A DNA stretch of 64,000 nucleotides from Candidatus Pantoea bituminis (GCF_018842675.1 NZ_JAGTWO010000004.1:2108001-2172000); one strand, 5' to 3'; positions 42,031 to 56,160 are shown, numbered from the stretch's first letter. Numbers and translations: made by a program. The notes: generated from the letters alone by a model not told the origin.

Positions 42031-43422
42031 ATGGACCTTCCTCTTATTCTAAATATTGTGGCTTTTGTGCTGCTACTGGCGCTGCTTTCGCGGTTCGGTC
42101 GCAATTCATGGAGCCTGTCGAAAAAAGTGCTGACCGGTTTAGTGATCGGTGTGCTTTTTGGTTTGGTATTACAGCTGATTTATGGTGAAAACAGCGCAAC
42201 GCTGAAAACCTCCATTAGCTGGTTCAATATTGTCGGTAATGGTTATGTACAGCTCCTGCAAATGATCGTCATGCCGCTGGTGTTTGTCTCCATTCTCAGC
42301 GCCGTGGCACGCCTGCATAACGCCTCGTCATTGGGTAAGATCAGCGTACTTACTATTGGTGTGCTGCTGTTTACTACGGCAATTTCAGCGTTGGTTGGCG
42401 TATTTGTTACCGGCCTGTTTGGCCTGAGCGCTGAAGGTTTAGTGCAAGGTGTGCAAGAAACCGCGCGCCTGAGTGCTATTCAAAGCAACTATGTTGGCAA
42501 GGTTTCCGATCTCAGCGTTCCACAACTGCTGCTCTCCTTTATCCCAAAAAATCCGTTTGCCGATCTGACAGGCGCGAACCCAACTTCGATCATCAGCGTG
42601 GTGATTTTTGCTGCTTTCCTCGGCGTAGCTGCATTGCAACTGCTGAAAGATGATGAAGTAAAAGGTCAGCGCGTGCTGGTGGCGATTGATACGCTGCAAT
42701 CCTGGGTAATGAAGCTGGTGCGTCTTATCATGAAGCTGACGCCGTATGGCGTGCTGGCGTTGATGACCAAAGTGGTTGCCGGTTCGAACCTGCAAGACAT
42801 TGTTAAACTCGGCAGCTTCGTGGTGGCCTCTTATCTGGGTCTGGCAATGATGTTTGCCGTGCATGCGCTCCTGCTGTCGGTAAATGGCATTAATCCGATG
42901 CGCTTCTTCCGCAAAGTTTGGCCGGTAATTACCTTTGCTTTTACCAGCCGCTCCAGCGCTGCCAGCATTCCATTAAGTGTTGAAACGCAGACGCGTCGCT
43001 TGGGTGTTCCTGAATCCATTGCCAGTTTTGCCGCCTCATTTGGTGCCACCATCGGTCAAAATGGGTGTGCTGGACTTTACCCAACCATGCTGGCGGTAAT
43101 GGTGGCGCCTACCGTCGGTATCAACCCATTTGATCCGCTGTGGATTGCGACGCTGGTTGGCATTGTTACGCTTAGCTCTGCAGGCGTAGCAGGCGTGGGT
43201 GGCGGTGCGACTTTTGCAGCGCTGATTGTACTGCCTGCAATGGGCCTGCCGGTAACGTTGGTGGCGCTGCTAATCTCCATCGAACCGTTGATTGATATGG
43301 GCCGTACCGCCTTGAACGTGAATGGTTCAATGACAGCAGGCTCGTTGACCAGCCGCTGGTTAGGTTTAACAGACAAAAAAGTGTTGGAAAGCGACGAGCA
43401 CGCCGAGCTGGCACATCGCTAA
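42031..43422 (+). CDS. tcyP: L-cystine/cation symporter TcyP
   Basis: Old name ydjN. Secondary importer of cystine and related compounds, DAACS (SLC1-like) family. 463 residues, eight membrane helices with two re-entrant loops; the first ([18 protein letters not shown]) carries the family serine-rich stretch and the second is near [18 protein letters not shown]. Position after ydjM matches E. coli. Confidence 0.95.
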   Translation: MDLPLILNIVAFVLLLALLSRFGRNSWSLSKKVLTGLVIGVLFGLVLQLIYGENSATLKTSISWFNIVGNGYVQLLQMIVMPLVFVSILSAVARLHNASSLGKISVLTIGVLLFTTAISALVGVFVTGLFGLSAEGLVQGVQETARLSAIQSNYVGKVSDLSVPQLLLSFIPKNPFADLTGANPTSIISVVIFAAFLGVAALQLLKDDEVKGQRVLVAIDTLQSWVMKLVRLIMKLTPYGVLALMTKVVAGSNLQDIVKLGSFVVASYLGLAMMFAVHALLLSVNGINPMRFFRKVWPVITFAFTSRSSAASIPLSVETQTRRLGVPESIASFAASFGATIGQNGCAGLYPTMLAVMVAPTVGINPFDPLWIATLVGIVTLSSAGVAGVGGGATFAALIVLPAMGLPVTLVALLISIEPLIDMGRTALNVNGSMTAGSLTSRWLGLTDKKVLESDEHAELAHR

Positions 43423-43432
43423 ATTCAGCCCA

Positions 43433-43464
43433 AAGCCTGGCGACTTTACGCCAGGCTTTTTTAT
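43433..43464 (+). terminator. tcyP terminator
   Basis: AAGCCTGGCG / CGCCAGGCTT, 10-bp stem followed by TTTTATC. Confidence 0.92.
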
Positions 43465-43619
43465 CTTCCCGCAGAAAACCCTCCACAATTTCTCGCCATC
43501 ATGGCGGCCCCGTTAAGAAAGCGTTAAGCGTAGTAAGCAGGCGAAAAATCGCTGTTTTTCAGCTTGTCTTTAACCGCTAAAAAGAGAATCCTGCAGGCAG
43601 TCTTAGTAGGAGAATACGC

Positions 43620-44006
43620 ATGAAAAAAGTTATCGCCTCGGTACTGGCGTTAACCCTGTTATCGCCTGTTTTTGCCTTTGCTCATCCTGGTGATTGGGGG
43701 CATGGGCCGGGCCCACATTGGGGAGGCGGAGGTCCACACTGGGAGGGGCCAGGTCGACTGGGTTTCCTGCCTGACGCCGCTACCGCCGTATTGATTGGTG
43801 GACTCACCTATTACCTGCTCAATGGCAGTTACTATCAGCGACAGGGCGACAATTACGTTGTCGTTGAGCCTCCTGCTGAACCTTCCGGCGGCGGCATGCG
43901 CGTCCTGGACTTTAACGGCAAGCGGTTTTATGTGCAGGAAGGTCACTACTATCAGCGTGAAATCAACGGCGATTATGTTGAGGTCCCGCGCCCTTCGGGT
44001 TTATAA
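43620..44006 (+). CDS. Secreted Gly/His-rich DUF6515-like protein
   Basis: 128 residues. Signal peptide MKKVIASVLALTLLSPVFAFA, then a short His/Gly/Trp segment (HPGDWGHGPGPHWGGGGPHW) that could bind metal, a hydrophobic stretch (TAVLIGGLTYYLL), and two related motifs, YYQRQGDNYVVVEPP and YYQREINGDYVEVPRP. The paired YYQR-GDYV motifs resemble DUF6515. Function unknown. Preceded by AGGAG. Confidence 0.8.
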   Translation: MKKVIASVLALTLLSPVFAFAHPGDWGHGPGPHWGGGGPHWEGPGRLGFLPDAATAVLIGGLTYYLLNGSYYQRQGDNYVVVEPPAEPSGGGMRVLDFNGKRFYVQEGHYYQREINGDYVEVPRPSGL

Positions 44007-44017
44007 CCCCGTAACGA

Positions 44018-44049
44018 AAAACGGCCCGTCATTGACGGGCCGTTTGTTT
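44018..44049 (+). terminator. Bidirectional terminator between the DUF6515-like gene and osmE
   Basis: AAACGGCCCGTCA-t-TGACGGGCCGTTT, a 13-bp repeat with A tract on the left and T tract on the right, serving convergent genes. Confidence 0.92.
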
Positions 44050-44060
44050 TCAATCTGCGA

Positions 44061-44396
44061 TTACTGATTAGCTTGTGGGTCAGTATCGTACTCAGCACAG
44101 CTCTGGAAGCCATAATTCATAACGCGACCGGTATCGCTATAGCTCACGAAGTAGGTCTGCGGTTTTCCATCGCGCTCGCCCAGTACATAAGTCTGGCAAG
44201 TGCCGCGTGCGTGAACCATCGTGATTTCAGTTGACGGCGTACCGGCGATTTGGCGAACCTGATCGCGCGTCATCCCTTTTTTGACATCCTTAACTACCGG
44301 CTTAGTCACGTAGCTTTCTGCGCGATCGTAAGTCGTACAACCAGACAGAGCAGCCAGCGTCAGCGCCGCAGCGATACATCCCATCACTTTATTCAT
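44061..44396 (-). CDS. osmE: Osmotically inducible lipoprotein OsmE
   Basis: 111 residues from [16 protein letters not shown], chosen because GAGGAAC lies at a good distance before this ATG; another ATG is 15 bases upstream. Lipobox ALSGC gives Cys20. SmpA/OmlA-like fold, with [22 protein letters not shown] and [20 protein letters not shown]. Role in osmotic stress and entry to stationary phase. Confidence 0.93.
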   Translation of the reverse strand: MNKVMGCIAAALTLAALSGCTTYDRAESYVTKPVVKDVKKGMTRDQVRQIAGTPSTEITMVHARGTCQTYVLGERDGKPQTYFVSYSDTGRVMNYGFQSCAEYDTDPQANQ

Positions 44397-44586
44397 CTTG
44401 TTGTTCCTCATTTTTTGTCCATGTCAGAGAAGCCTGGAACATAAATGCAGGTTTATCAAGTTTATGGCGAACTTTAAGTGCAGTCCGAAGCGTCAGGTTT
44501 TAGTAAAGAAAGCTGTTTTGACGTCAAGGCATCCGTATAATCGCCAGCGAGAATAAGCACTCTCAAAACTATTATTTGGAGTTGGC

Positions 44587-45174
44587 ATGACCAAACAGCG
44601 TGAAGCCCGAGAAGAACGCCATCGCACCCGCAAGGATGAAATCATCTCAGCGGCGCGTCACTGCTTTCGCCAATTCGGTTTTCACGCGGCCAGTATGGCG
44701 CAGCTGGCAAGGGGTGCAAATCTCAGCGTCGGGCAAATTTATCGCTATTTTCCCAGCAAAGACGCGCTGATTGAAGAGATGGTAAAGCGCATCGTCGACA
44801 ACAAAGTTGCGGCCATGAGCGACCATTTCGACGCCCAGCACATTGCGACCCTGCTTGCCTGTCGCATAACGCTAAGCGAGGAGGATGAAATGCTGATGCT
44901 GGAAGTGGCTGCCGAAGCGAGCCGCAATCCACGCGTGGCAGAAATACTGAGCGCTGCTGATGAGCGTATTTTCAGTAATGCCTGCCATAACATGCAGCTG
45001 AATCATCCGCAGCTTAATGAAGAGCAGATTACCGCTCGCGTTGAGGTACTGGCGGTGCTGGTTGAAGGTACCGCCTTTCGTCAGTTGACACCGCAGAAGG
45101 CGTCAGCCACCTCACTTCACTCCCTTTACCACGCCTTGATTCATCATATTGTTAAAAATTCAGAGGATAAATGA
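44587..45174 (+). CDS. TetR-family transcriptional regulator
   Basis: 195 residues. N-terminal helix-turn-helix with the TetR signature (ISAARHCFRQFGFHAASM, GQIYRYFPSKDALIEEMV), then a ligand-binding helical domain of no specific family that I recognise. The stop overlaps the start of the MFS gene as ATGA (45171-45174), so it very likely controls that pump. The pair is inserted between osmE and nadE relative to E. coli. Confidence 0.9.
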   Translation: MTKQREAREERHRTRKDEIISAARHCFRQFGFHAASMAQLARGANLSVGQIYRYFPSKDALIEEMVKRIVDNKVAAMSDHFDAQHIATLLACRITLSEEDEMLMLEVAAEASRNPRVAEILSAADERIFSNACHNMQLNHPQLNEEQITARVEVLAVLVEGTAFRQLTPQKASATSLHSLYHALIHHIVKNSEDK

Positions 45175-46361
45175 CACCTGCACACTCTAACCGGCTGGTC
45201 TATGCCATCACGCTGGGATTACTGGCAGCACTTGGGCCGCTTTGTATCGATCTCTATTTACCTGCGTTGCCACAACTCGCGCACGATCTGAATACTGAAA
45301 CCTCCACTGCACAACTCAGCCTGACAGCAGGTTTATTAGGGCTTGGCGCGGGACAACTTTTGTTTGGCCCGATGAGTGACAAATTTGGCCGCATTCGCCC
45401 ACTGATGTTATCGCTGGTTCTGCTGTTTATCGCCTCGATAGGGTGCGCACTGGCACAGGATATTAACCAGCTTCTGCTGGCGCGTCTGTTCGAAGGATTA
45501 GCCGGTGCGGGCGGCGCAGTGTTATCACGTGCGGTGGCGCGTGATATGTACAGCGGGCACGAGCTTACTCGCTTCTTTGCTCTGCTAATGCTGGTTAACG
45601 GTCTGGCGCCCATCGCTGCGCCCGTGCTGGGTGGCGTGCTGATGACGGTGCTTAATTGGCGTGGCATTTTTGTGGTGCTGGGCTGCATCGCCGTGTTGCT
45701 GATCTTCCTCGCACGTTGGAAATTACATGAAACGTTACCTGAAGAGCGCCGCAGTAAAGGATCCATCTTTTCAGCCTATGCCGCTTTAGGCCAGGTGATA
45801 ACGCATCGTCCCTTTATGGGTTTTTGCCTGACCCAGGGCTTTATGATGTCAGGCATGTTTGCCTATATCGGCGCTTCACCTTTCGTCTTACAGCAAATTT
45901 ACGGTTTATCGCCGCAGGCCTTCAGCTTCTGCTTCGCTGCCAATGGTGTCGGCCTGGTTATCGCCTCGCAAACCAGCGCCCGCCTCTGCCCGCTTTGGGG
46001 TGAATATCGCGTGCTAAAAGGCGGCTTGACGCTGGCCTTTGTCGCCTCAAGCCTGCTGTTGCTGGCCACCCTCACCGCTGCGCCATTACCGCTGCTGCTG
46101 GTCGCTCTTTTCTTTACCATCGCCAGTAATGGCGTGATTGCGACTACGGCCTCTTCGTTGGCAATGCAGAGCCAGGGGCATCGTGCAGGCAGCGCATCGG
46201 CTGTTATTGGCGTCACGATGTTCAGTCTGGGCGCTTTGGCTGTGCCGATCACCGGTATCGGCGGAACTTCGGTCTTAAGCATGACGGCAACGATCTTTGG
46301 CTGCTTCATGTCGGCGATAGTGATGTTCACGCTGCTGGCAAAAAACCTGAGCCCAAGGTGA
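45171..46361 (+). CDS. Bcr/CflA-type MFS drug efflux transporter
   Basis: 396 residues with 12 predicted membrane helices. LCIDLYLPALPQLAHDL in helix 1 and GPMSDKFGRIRP in the loop 2-3 MFS motif are typical of the Bcr/CflA drug:H+ group; helix 4/5 has RLFEGLAGAGGAVLSRAVARDM. Substrate unknown. Translationally coupled to the TetR gene. Confidence 0.9.
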   Translation: MTPAHSNRLVYAITLGLLAALGPLCIDLYLPALPQLAHDLNTETSTAQLSLTAGLLGLGAGQLLFGPMSDKFGRIRPLMLSLVLLFIASIGCALAQDINQLLLARLFEGLAGAGGAVLSRAVARDMYSGHELTRFFALLMLVNGLAPIAAPVLGGVLMTVLNWRGIFVVLGCIAVLLIFLARWKLHETLPEERRSKGSIFSAYAALGQVITHRPFMGFCLTQGFMMSGMFAYIGASPFVLQQIYGLSPQAFSFCFAANGVGLVIASQTSARLCPLWGEYRVLKGGLTLAFVASSLLLLATLTAAPLPLLLVALFFTIASNGVIATTASSLAMQSQGHRAGSASAVIGVTMFSLGALAVPITGIGGTSVLSMTATIFGCFMSAIVMFTLLAKNLSPR

Positions 46362-46490
46362 AAACTGCCTGATTTAGCAACGGTTAACCGAAAACATCCG
46401 TCGCATTGACTTGTTGTTTTCGGTTATGCACGTTAGCTTTAATAGACAGTTCGCATCGTGCCGACAGGCTACTGACTTGAGGAGATGTTC

Positions 46491-47315
46491 ATGTCACTGC
46501 AGCAGGAAATCATTGAAGCCCTTGGCGTTAAGCCAACAATCGACACTCAACAAGAGATTCGCACCAGTATCGATTTTCTCAAATCCTATCTTAAGCGCCA
46601 TACAGGCTTAAAAACCCTGGTACTGGGTATAAGTGGCGGCCAGGATTCCACGCTCGCTGGTAAATTATCGCAGTTGGCTATCGCTGAGTTGCGTGAAGAA
46701 ACAGGCGATAATGATTACACCTTTATCGCGGTGCGCTTGCCTTTTGGCGTGCAGGCGGATGAGCAGGATTGTCAGGATGCGTTGGCCTTCATTAAGCCAG
46801 ATCGTTCGCTGGCGGTGAATATCAAGGAAGCGGTGCTTGCCAGTGAACGTGCATTGCAAGAGGCGGGCATTACGCTTTCCGACTTTATCCGTGGTAACGA
46901 GAAAGCGCGTGAGCGCATGAAAGCGCAGTACAGCATTGCGGGTATGACCAAAGGTGTTGTGGTCGGCACCGATCACGCCGCAGAAGCCGTAACCGGCTTC
47001 TTTACCAAGTACGGCGATGGCGGTACCGATATCAATCCTCTGTTCCGCCTCAATAAGCGTCAGGGTAAGCAGTTACTAAAAGAGCTGGGTTGCCCAGAGC
47101 ATCTCTATTTGAAAAAGCCGACTGCAGATTTGGAAGACGATCGTCCTGGCCTGCAAGATGAAGTCGCGCTTGGTGTCACTTACGAGATGATTGATGATTA
47201 TCTTGAAGGCAAAGAGGTTGCACCTGAAACTGCCCATATTATTGAAGGCTGGTATCTGAAAACCGAGCATAAACGTCGTCCACCGATCACCGTTTTCGAC
47301 GATTTCTGGAAGTAA
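46491..47315 (+). CDS. nadE: Ammonia-dependent NAD synthetase
   Basis: Final step of NAD synthesis from nicotinate adenine dinucleotide. 274 residues from [12 protein letters not shown], placed by the GGAG site six bases upstream; an ATG six bases earlier is too close to that site. PP-loop [31 protein letters not shown] and [17 protein letters not shown] are fully conserved. Confidence 0.97.
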   Translation: MSLQQEIIEALGVKPTIDTQQEIRTSIDFLKSYLKRHTGLKTLVLGISGGQDSTLAGKLSQLAIAELREETGDNDYTFIAVRLPFGVQADEQDCQDALAFIKPDRSLAVNIKEAVLASERALQEAGITLSDFIRGNEKARERMKAQYSIAGMTKGVVVGTDHAAEAVTGFFTKYGDGGTDINPLFRLNKRQGKQLLKELGCPEHLYLKKPTADLEDDRPGLQDEVALGVTYEMIDDYLEGKEVAPETAHIIEGWYLKTEHKRRPPITVFDDFWK

Positions 47316-47379
47316 GCCCACCGATTTCCCCTGCCTGCGTGCAGGGAAATACTCTCCACTCAGTCCTGTTGAGTCATCA

Positions 47380-48269
47380 ATGCTAACCCCGCTTTCTCGT
47401 GCCACCCTGATTGGTTTTACCGCAATTTTGCTCTGGAGCACTACCGTTGGCCTGTTACGCAGCGTCAGTGAGGCTTTTGGTGCCACCGGTGGCGCCGCGT
47501 TAATTTATTCGACAACTGCATTATTACTCTGCTTCACACGCGGTATCCCCAACATCGGCGCTATGCCGAAAGCCTATTTATGGGGGGTGGCGCGCTGTTT
47601 GTCGGTTATGAAATCAGTCTGGCATTAGCGATTGGCCTTGCCAGCAATCGCAACCAATCGCTGGAACTGGGGATGATCAACTATTTGTGGCCCTGCCTGA
47701 CTATCATCCTGGCGATTCCCTTTAATCAGCAGCGTTTTAGCCTGTGGCTGTGGCCCGGATTAGCGCTCTCACTGCTGGGGATTATCTGGGTGATGAAAGG
47801 TCAAAGCGCAGGATCCCCCGCTTTGCTGCTGAACAATCTTTCAAGTAATCCGCTGGCTTACGCATTGGCCTTTATCGCGGCCATCGCCTGGGCGCTCTAC
47901 AACAACATCACACGGCGTTATTCACGCGGAACCAACGGTGTGACGCTATTTTTTATGATGACCGCGCTGGCGCTGTGGCTGAAATATGTCTTTGATGCAC
48001 AAAGCGCACCGCTGCACTTTGGCCTGCGCCCGCTGCTGGAGGTGCTGTTTATGGGAACGTCCACTGCCATTGCCTATTCTGCGTGGAATCACGGCATTCA
48101 GCATGGCAACCTCACGCTGCTGGCGACGGCGTCCTATTTCACACCCGTATTATCCGCCTTGCTGGCATCTTTGTGGTTGGGTTTAACGCCTGCGCTGGCT
48201 TTCTGGCAAGGCGTATTAATGATCACGCTGGGATCGATAGTCTGCTGGCTGGCAACGCGGCGACTTTAA
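47380..48269 (+). CDS. YddG-like aromatic amino-acid exporter, DMT family (one apparent frameshift)
   Basis: Ten-helix DMT permease resembling E. coli YddG, an exporter of aromatic amino acids and paraquat. N-terminal ATLIGFTAILLWSTTVGLLR and C-terminal YFTPVLSALLASLWLG...WQGVLMITLGSIVCWLATRR match the YddG type. The frame breaks at a six-G run (47582-47587); one more G joins AMPKAYLWG to GGALFVGYEISLALAIG. Corrected length about 296. In E. coli yddG is elsewhere. Confidence 0.87.
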
Positions 48270-48301
48270 GCCGCTGGCGAACATTTCACCGCCCTGTTAG
48301 A

Positions 48302-48317
48302 CTGTATGGACAACCAG
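48302..48317 (+). promoter_or_regulatory. LexA-like box upstream of cho
   Basis: CTGTATGGACAACCAG matches the SOS consensus CTGT-N8-ACAG except one base (CCAG). It ends 15 bases before the chosen cho start. E. coli cho is LexA-regulated. Confidence 0.65.
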
Positions 48318-48332
48318 TAATTGGAGTTCATC

Positions 48333-49193
48333 TTGGTCCGACGTGCAGCAACGCACCGCCTCGAGTTCGACGCGGCTGCTATTTATCAATATCCCGAACA
48401 CCTGCGTGAATGGCTGGAAGGCCTGCCGAATGTACCCGGCGTGTATACCTTTCATGGTGAAAGCGAAACGCTGCCACTCTACATCGGTAAAAGCGTTAAT
48501 TTACGTTCACGCGTGATGTCCCATTTCCGAACGCCGGATGAAGCCAAAATGCTGCGTCAGTCGCGCCGCGTGACATGGATCCCCACCGCAGGCGATCTCG
48601 GCGCGCTGCTGCTTGAAGCGCAGATGATCAAAACCCAGCAGCCGCTGTTCAACAAACGCCTGCGAAAAAATCGTCAACTCTGCTCCTTGCAGATCACCGA
48701 CGGTAAACCGCAGGTGGTGTATGCGCGCGAACTCGACTTTACCCAGTCACCGAATCTGTTTGGTCTCTATCGCAGCCGTTTTGCCGCACTGGAAAGGCTC
48801 AAGCAACTGGCGGACGACTATCAACTCTGTCATGGATTATTGGGACTGGAAGCGCTTAGCGCCCAGCGCGGCTGCTTCCGTTCAGCGTTACGTAAGTGCG
48901 CGGGGGCGTGTTGCGGTAAAGAGCCGATCAGCGATCATCAAGATCGCCTGCTAACAGCACTGGAGAATGTCCGGGTGTTTTGCTGGCCATGGCAAGGTGC
49001 GGTGGGATTAGTCGAAACCGGTAAAAACATGACGCAGATTCACGTCATCGATCACTGGTTCTATCTGGGCTCGGTTACGACGCTGGAAGAAGCAAAGTTG
49101 CTGAAGCGTGCGCCGGGTGGATTCGATCACGACGGCTACAAAATTCTCTGCCGCCCGGTTCTGTCGGGTGAATATCCGATTCATCCTCTGTAG
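48333..49193 (+). CDS. cho: UvrC-like endonuclease Cho
   Basis: SOS-inducible excinuclease that makes the 3' incision in UvrAB-bound damage. 286 residues from TTG (MVRRAATHRLEFDAAA), matching the E. coli start and placed by GGAG six bases upstream; an earlier in-frame TTG is at 48321. GIY-YIG nuclease motif GVYTFHG / LYIGKSVNLRSRV, and conserved CAGACCGKEP. Confidence 0.93.
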   Translation: MVRRAATHRLEFDAAAIYQYPEHLREWLEGLPNVPGVYTFHGESETLPLYIGKSVNLRSRVMSHFRTPDEAKMLRQSRRVTWIPTAGDLGALLLEAQMIKTQQPLFNKRLRKNRQLCSLQITDGKPQVVYARELDFTQSPNLFGLYRSRFAALERLKQLADDYQLCHGLLGLEALSAQRGCFRSALRKCAGACCGKEPISDHQDRLLTALENVRVFCWPWQGAVGLVETGKNMTQIHVIDHWFYLGSVTTLEEAKLLKRAPGGFDHDGYKILCRPVLSGEYPIHPL

Positions 49194-49218
49194 CACGTCA
49201 CTCAAAGCCCTGGCAAAA

Positions 49219-49270
49219 CAAAACCGCCGACGCTGCCCACGACACGAATGAGGTGGACAACGTCGGCGGT
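49219..49270 (-). terminator. spy terminator with a nested stem
   Basis: Minus strand ACCGCCGACG ... CGTCGGCGGT, a perfect 10-bp outer stem with a 28-base loop that holds a second short stem (CCAC/GTGG), followed by TTTGTTTT. Confidence 0.7.
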
Positions 49271-49297
49271 CTCAAGACCTTAGAGTATCAGCGCGAA

Positions 49298-49788
49298 TTA
49301 CTCCGCTGGTGGTGGCGTCATTTTGCCGTCATGCGGGCCTTTCTCGGTCAGGTGCTTTTCAAAATTCGCGTTGTACTGTTTTTTCTGCTCAGGCGTCAGC
49401 ACGTTATAGAGTTTGTTCTGCGTTTCCATCATGGCAACCGCATTCTCTTTTGCATTGACGGTCATTTTATCAGCCTGCGCTTCAGCTTTGGCTTTATCGA
49501 AGCTATCAGCGGCGATCAGCGCATGATTAGCACGGCGCTCTTCCAGCGACGGGCGCTTCATTTCTTTGCGGCTCTGTTTCATGATATCGCGCATCTCTGT
49601 TTTTGCGCATCGGTCAGGTTCAGACCTTTAAACATCATGTTCATGCCATGGTGCATCGGCGGCTTATGCATTGGCTTTTCGCTACCGGCTGCTGGTGGTG
49701 GCGTCAAGTTGTCAGCCGCAGCGTGGACAGCGCTAGCTGCACCAAACGCCAGCGAAGAAGCCAGTAAAAGGGAAGTCAGTTTACGCAT
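49298..49788 (-). CDS. spy: Periplasmic chaperone Spy (one apparent frameshift)
   Basis: ATP-independent periplasmic chaperone induced by CpxAR and BaeSR envelope stress in E. coli. Signal peptide MRKLTSLLLASSLAFGAASAVHA at 49788. The two LTxxQ motifs (NLTDAQK, VLTPEQKKQYNANFEK) define the family. The frame breaks at a five-T run, plus strand 49600-49604; one more A on the coding strand gives LTDAQKTEMRDIMKQSRKEMKRPSLEERR. Corrected length about 163. Confidence 0.9.
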
Positions 49789-50070
49789 AATAGTGTCCTT
49801 ATTATTCAGATTAATGACGACAGCGCTCTGTCGTGTCTTCGGAAACAAGCATACGACGCTGAACGTCAACTACTCAGAGGCTGAGTAAAGCCGTGAAAGC
49901 ATAAAAGACAGAAATCCGGCAATCATGAAGAGAATGAGAAGAAATGCGTGAGGAATTGCAAAAGAGTATGAATTTACTGCGGAAACGCGAGAAATTAAGG
50001 AGGAGTGTAAGGCTTCTGGTAAGAAAGCGGAAGCAAAACTCCCGCGGGTTTAGGTCAAAAAGAGCCCATT
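49789..50070. other. Spacer between spy and astE
   Basis: 282 bases holding the spy promoter region. A perfect repeat TACTCA-gaggc-TGAGTA is at 49871-49887, about 85 bases before spy. No protein gene is convincing; a short plus-strand frame at 49944-50153 runs into astE antisense. Confidence 0.5.
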
Positions 50071-51066
50071 CTAGAGTGGCAGCGCCTGGGTCTGCTCGCC
50101 CTCTTCTATTAACATCAATCCTGCACGCAATCCCAGTGCGACATTGGGATTAGGAAACAAGACATATTCTCGTGCCTGCTGAACGTAGTAGCGCGTCTCG
50201 CCATCCTCCGCTAACAACGTCCCTTGTGGAAACGCCGTGAAGTTCAGCGTGTCGCTGCCCATATGCAAAACGAAACTTTCGCTCTTGCGCGTAATCTGTT
50301 GCGCTACGCGATAATGTTTTGGTCGTTGCGTAATATCGGGTAAAGCCTCGCCATAAAGCAGTGCAGCCAATGCTTGCTGAGCAGCGGAGAACTGAGACAA
50401 ATCATTCTTACCAAACGGCAGCGCTTTACCCAGCTCCAGCGTACAGCTGGCAGCCGCAAAATGTTCACAGCTAAAATGGGTAAACGTGCCAGCGGGCGCG
50501 CGATGAAATACCAATGCTTCCATACCCGCCGCTGCCAGCCAGTCGAGAAACGCCGGCGGCCATGGACGATCGCTCTGCGGCATCACGCCAAAGCGCGTGT
50601 GATATGAGCCGCGAATAGCGGTATGCAGGTCCAGATGCCAGCGCGTTTCGTCCACCTCACACGCTTGCCAGAACGTTTCCACCGCTTGTTCAAGATGCAA
50701 GACGCGGTGCGCTTCATCCCCATCGACAATCTGCTGCCAGCGTCCGCCAAACAGGCGATTAATATCGTAATGCATGTAACGCTTACCGGCTTTTAACGCG
50801 ATCGGATTGCCCAAGATCACTAACAGCCGCTGTTGCAGCGGTTTTTCGCCGTTTAATAACGGCAGCAACAGCTGATTAAGCATCTCCACCGGCGCGGTTT
50901 CATTACCGTGTATCCCTGCTGAAATCACCATTGCCTGAAGCGCTTTTTCTTTTGGCTCCATCAACAGAATGCCGTGGTCGAGCCATTGCCAGTGAAGGTG
51001 CGCGGTTTCACCTTTACGTTTGCGTGGCGCTCTACCGGACAGCGTCTGTTGTAAAAAATCCTGCAT
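50071..51066 (-). CDS. astE: Succinylglutamate desuccinylase
   Basis: Last enzyme of the arginine succinyltransferase pathway: succinylglutamate to glutamate and succinate. 331 residues (322 in E. coli). Zinc-binding HxxE motif ISAGIHGNETAPVE, then HLDLHTAIRGSYH, typical of M14-like AstE/aspartoacylase. Last gene of astCADBE, 49 bases after astB. Confidence 0.95.
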   Translation of the reverse strand: MQDFLQQTLSGRAPRKRKGETAHLHWQWLDHGILLMEPKEKALQAMVISAGIHGNETAPVEMLNQLLLPLLNGEKPLQQRLLVILGNPIALKAGKRYMHYDINRLFGGRWQQIVDGDEAHRVLHLEQAVETFWQACEVDETRWHLDLHTAIRGSYHTRFGVMPQSDRPWPPAFLDWLAAAGMEALVFHRAPAGTFTHFSCEHFAAASCTLELGKALPFGKNDLSQFSAAQQALAALLYGEALPDITQRPKHYRVAQQITRKSESFVLHMGSDTLNFTAFPQGTLLAEDGETRYYVQQAREYVLFPNPNVALGLRAGLMLIEEGEQTQALPL

Positions 51067-51115
51067 CGTTCCTCCTTATCGCGTGAAGTGAAGGGCAGCC
51101 GCAGCTGCCTGCACT

Positions 51116-54940
<3,825 letters not shown>

Positions 54941-54944
<4 letters not shown>

Positions 54945-56160
54945 GACGATGTTCCTCGCACAAAGGATTCACACGCCTCGGCAAAACGTGCCATACCTGT
55001 TCTGAGTTCTTGCTCGCTGATATTCAGTGCAGGGGCGAAACGCACTACATTTGCCCCGGCGATCAACACCATGACGCCCATCTCAGCCGCAGCAAGATTG
55101 ATCTGTTTTGCCTTACCGGCAAAGTCATCACTCAATACCGCGCCAATCAGCAGTCCGAGTCCCCGTACCTGTTTAAACAGATGTAAACGCTGATTCAGCT
55201 CATCCAGCGCCTCAACAATCCAGGTATGACGTTGTGCCACGCCCGCCATCATTTCTGGCTGATTGATCAGTTCCATGACTTTGCCTGCGACCGCGCCCGC
55301 CAGCGGATTGCCGCCGTAAGTCGTGCCGTGCGTGCCCACGCCCATGACCAAGGCTAAATCTTCACGCGTCAACATGGCACCAATTGGGAATCCGCCGCCA
55401 AGCGCTTTGGCGCTGGTTAATACGTCCGGCGTGATGCCGTAATGCATATAGGCATAAAGTGAACCCGTGCGGCCCACGCCACTCTGCACTTCATCAAAAA
55501 TCAGCAGCGCCTGATGTTTGTCACACAACTCGCGCAAGCCGCGCAGAAAAACGGGCTCGGCCGGTAATACACCGCCTTCACCCTGAATAGGCTCAACAAT
55601 CACTGCACAGGTGTTTTCGTTGATCAGCGCGGCGGCGGCTTCAAGATCGTTGAACGCAGCATGCTGAATATCGGGCGGCAGCGGCGCAAAATCTTTTGAA
55701 TAGGCAGGTTGACCACCCGCAGAGACAGTAAATAAGGTGCGACCATGAAAGGCGTTAGTGAAGGCGACAATGCCGCTTTTATGCGCACCAAAGCGATCGT
55801 GCGCAACTTTACGGGCCAGCTTTAATGCGGCCTCATTGGCTTCCGCGCCTGAGTTACAGAAAAAGACCCGATCGGCAAAAGTGGCATCAATCAACTGTTT
55901 TGCCAGACGCAGAATCGGTTCGTTGGTATAGCCATTCCCGGTGTGCCATAGGCGAGCGGCCTGATCTTGCAACGCCTGTTGCAGAGCAGGATGCGCGTGG
56001 CCCAATGCGTTAACGGCAATGCCCCCGCAAAATCGATATAATCTTTTCCGTTTTGATCCCAAACCGTTGAGCCTTCGGCACGCACCGGCACAAAAGCAGC
56101 AGGCGCATAAACCGGCATCATCCATTGATCAAAGTCGTGACGTGAAACGTGCAGTGACAT
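54941..56160 (-). CDS. astC: Succinylornithine transaminase (one apparent frameshift)
   Basis: PLP aminotransferase that makes succinylglutamate semialdehyde; related to ArgD. The start [18 protein letters not shown] is at 56160. PLP lysine in [30 protein letters not shown] and [12 protein letters not shown] conserved. The frame breaks at a five-C run, plus strand 56022-56026; one more G on the coding strand gives [18 protein letters not shown]. Corrected length 406. First gene of the operon, with a sigma-54 promoter upstream. Confidence 0.95.

Noticed and set aside
49253..49888. 211-codon plus-strand frame opposite spy
   Set aside because: It is antisense to Spy, has no family character and no ribosome site; it stands out only because spy is frameshifted.
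49884..49898. CpxR box near spy
   Set aside because: GTAAA-N5-GAAAG matches only loosely; not enough to call.
49944..50153. 69-codon plus-strand gene
   Set aside because: Arg/Lys/Ser-rich translation that runs into astE antisense; no support.
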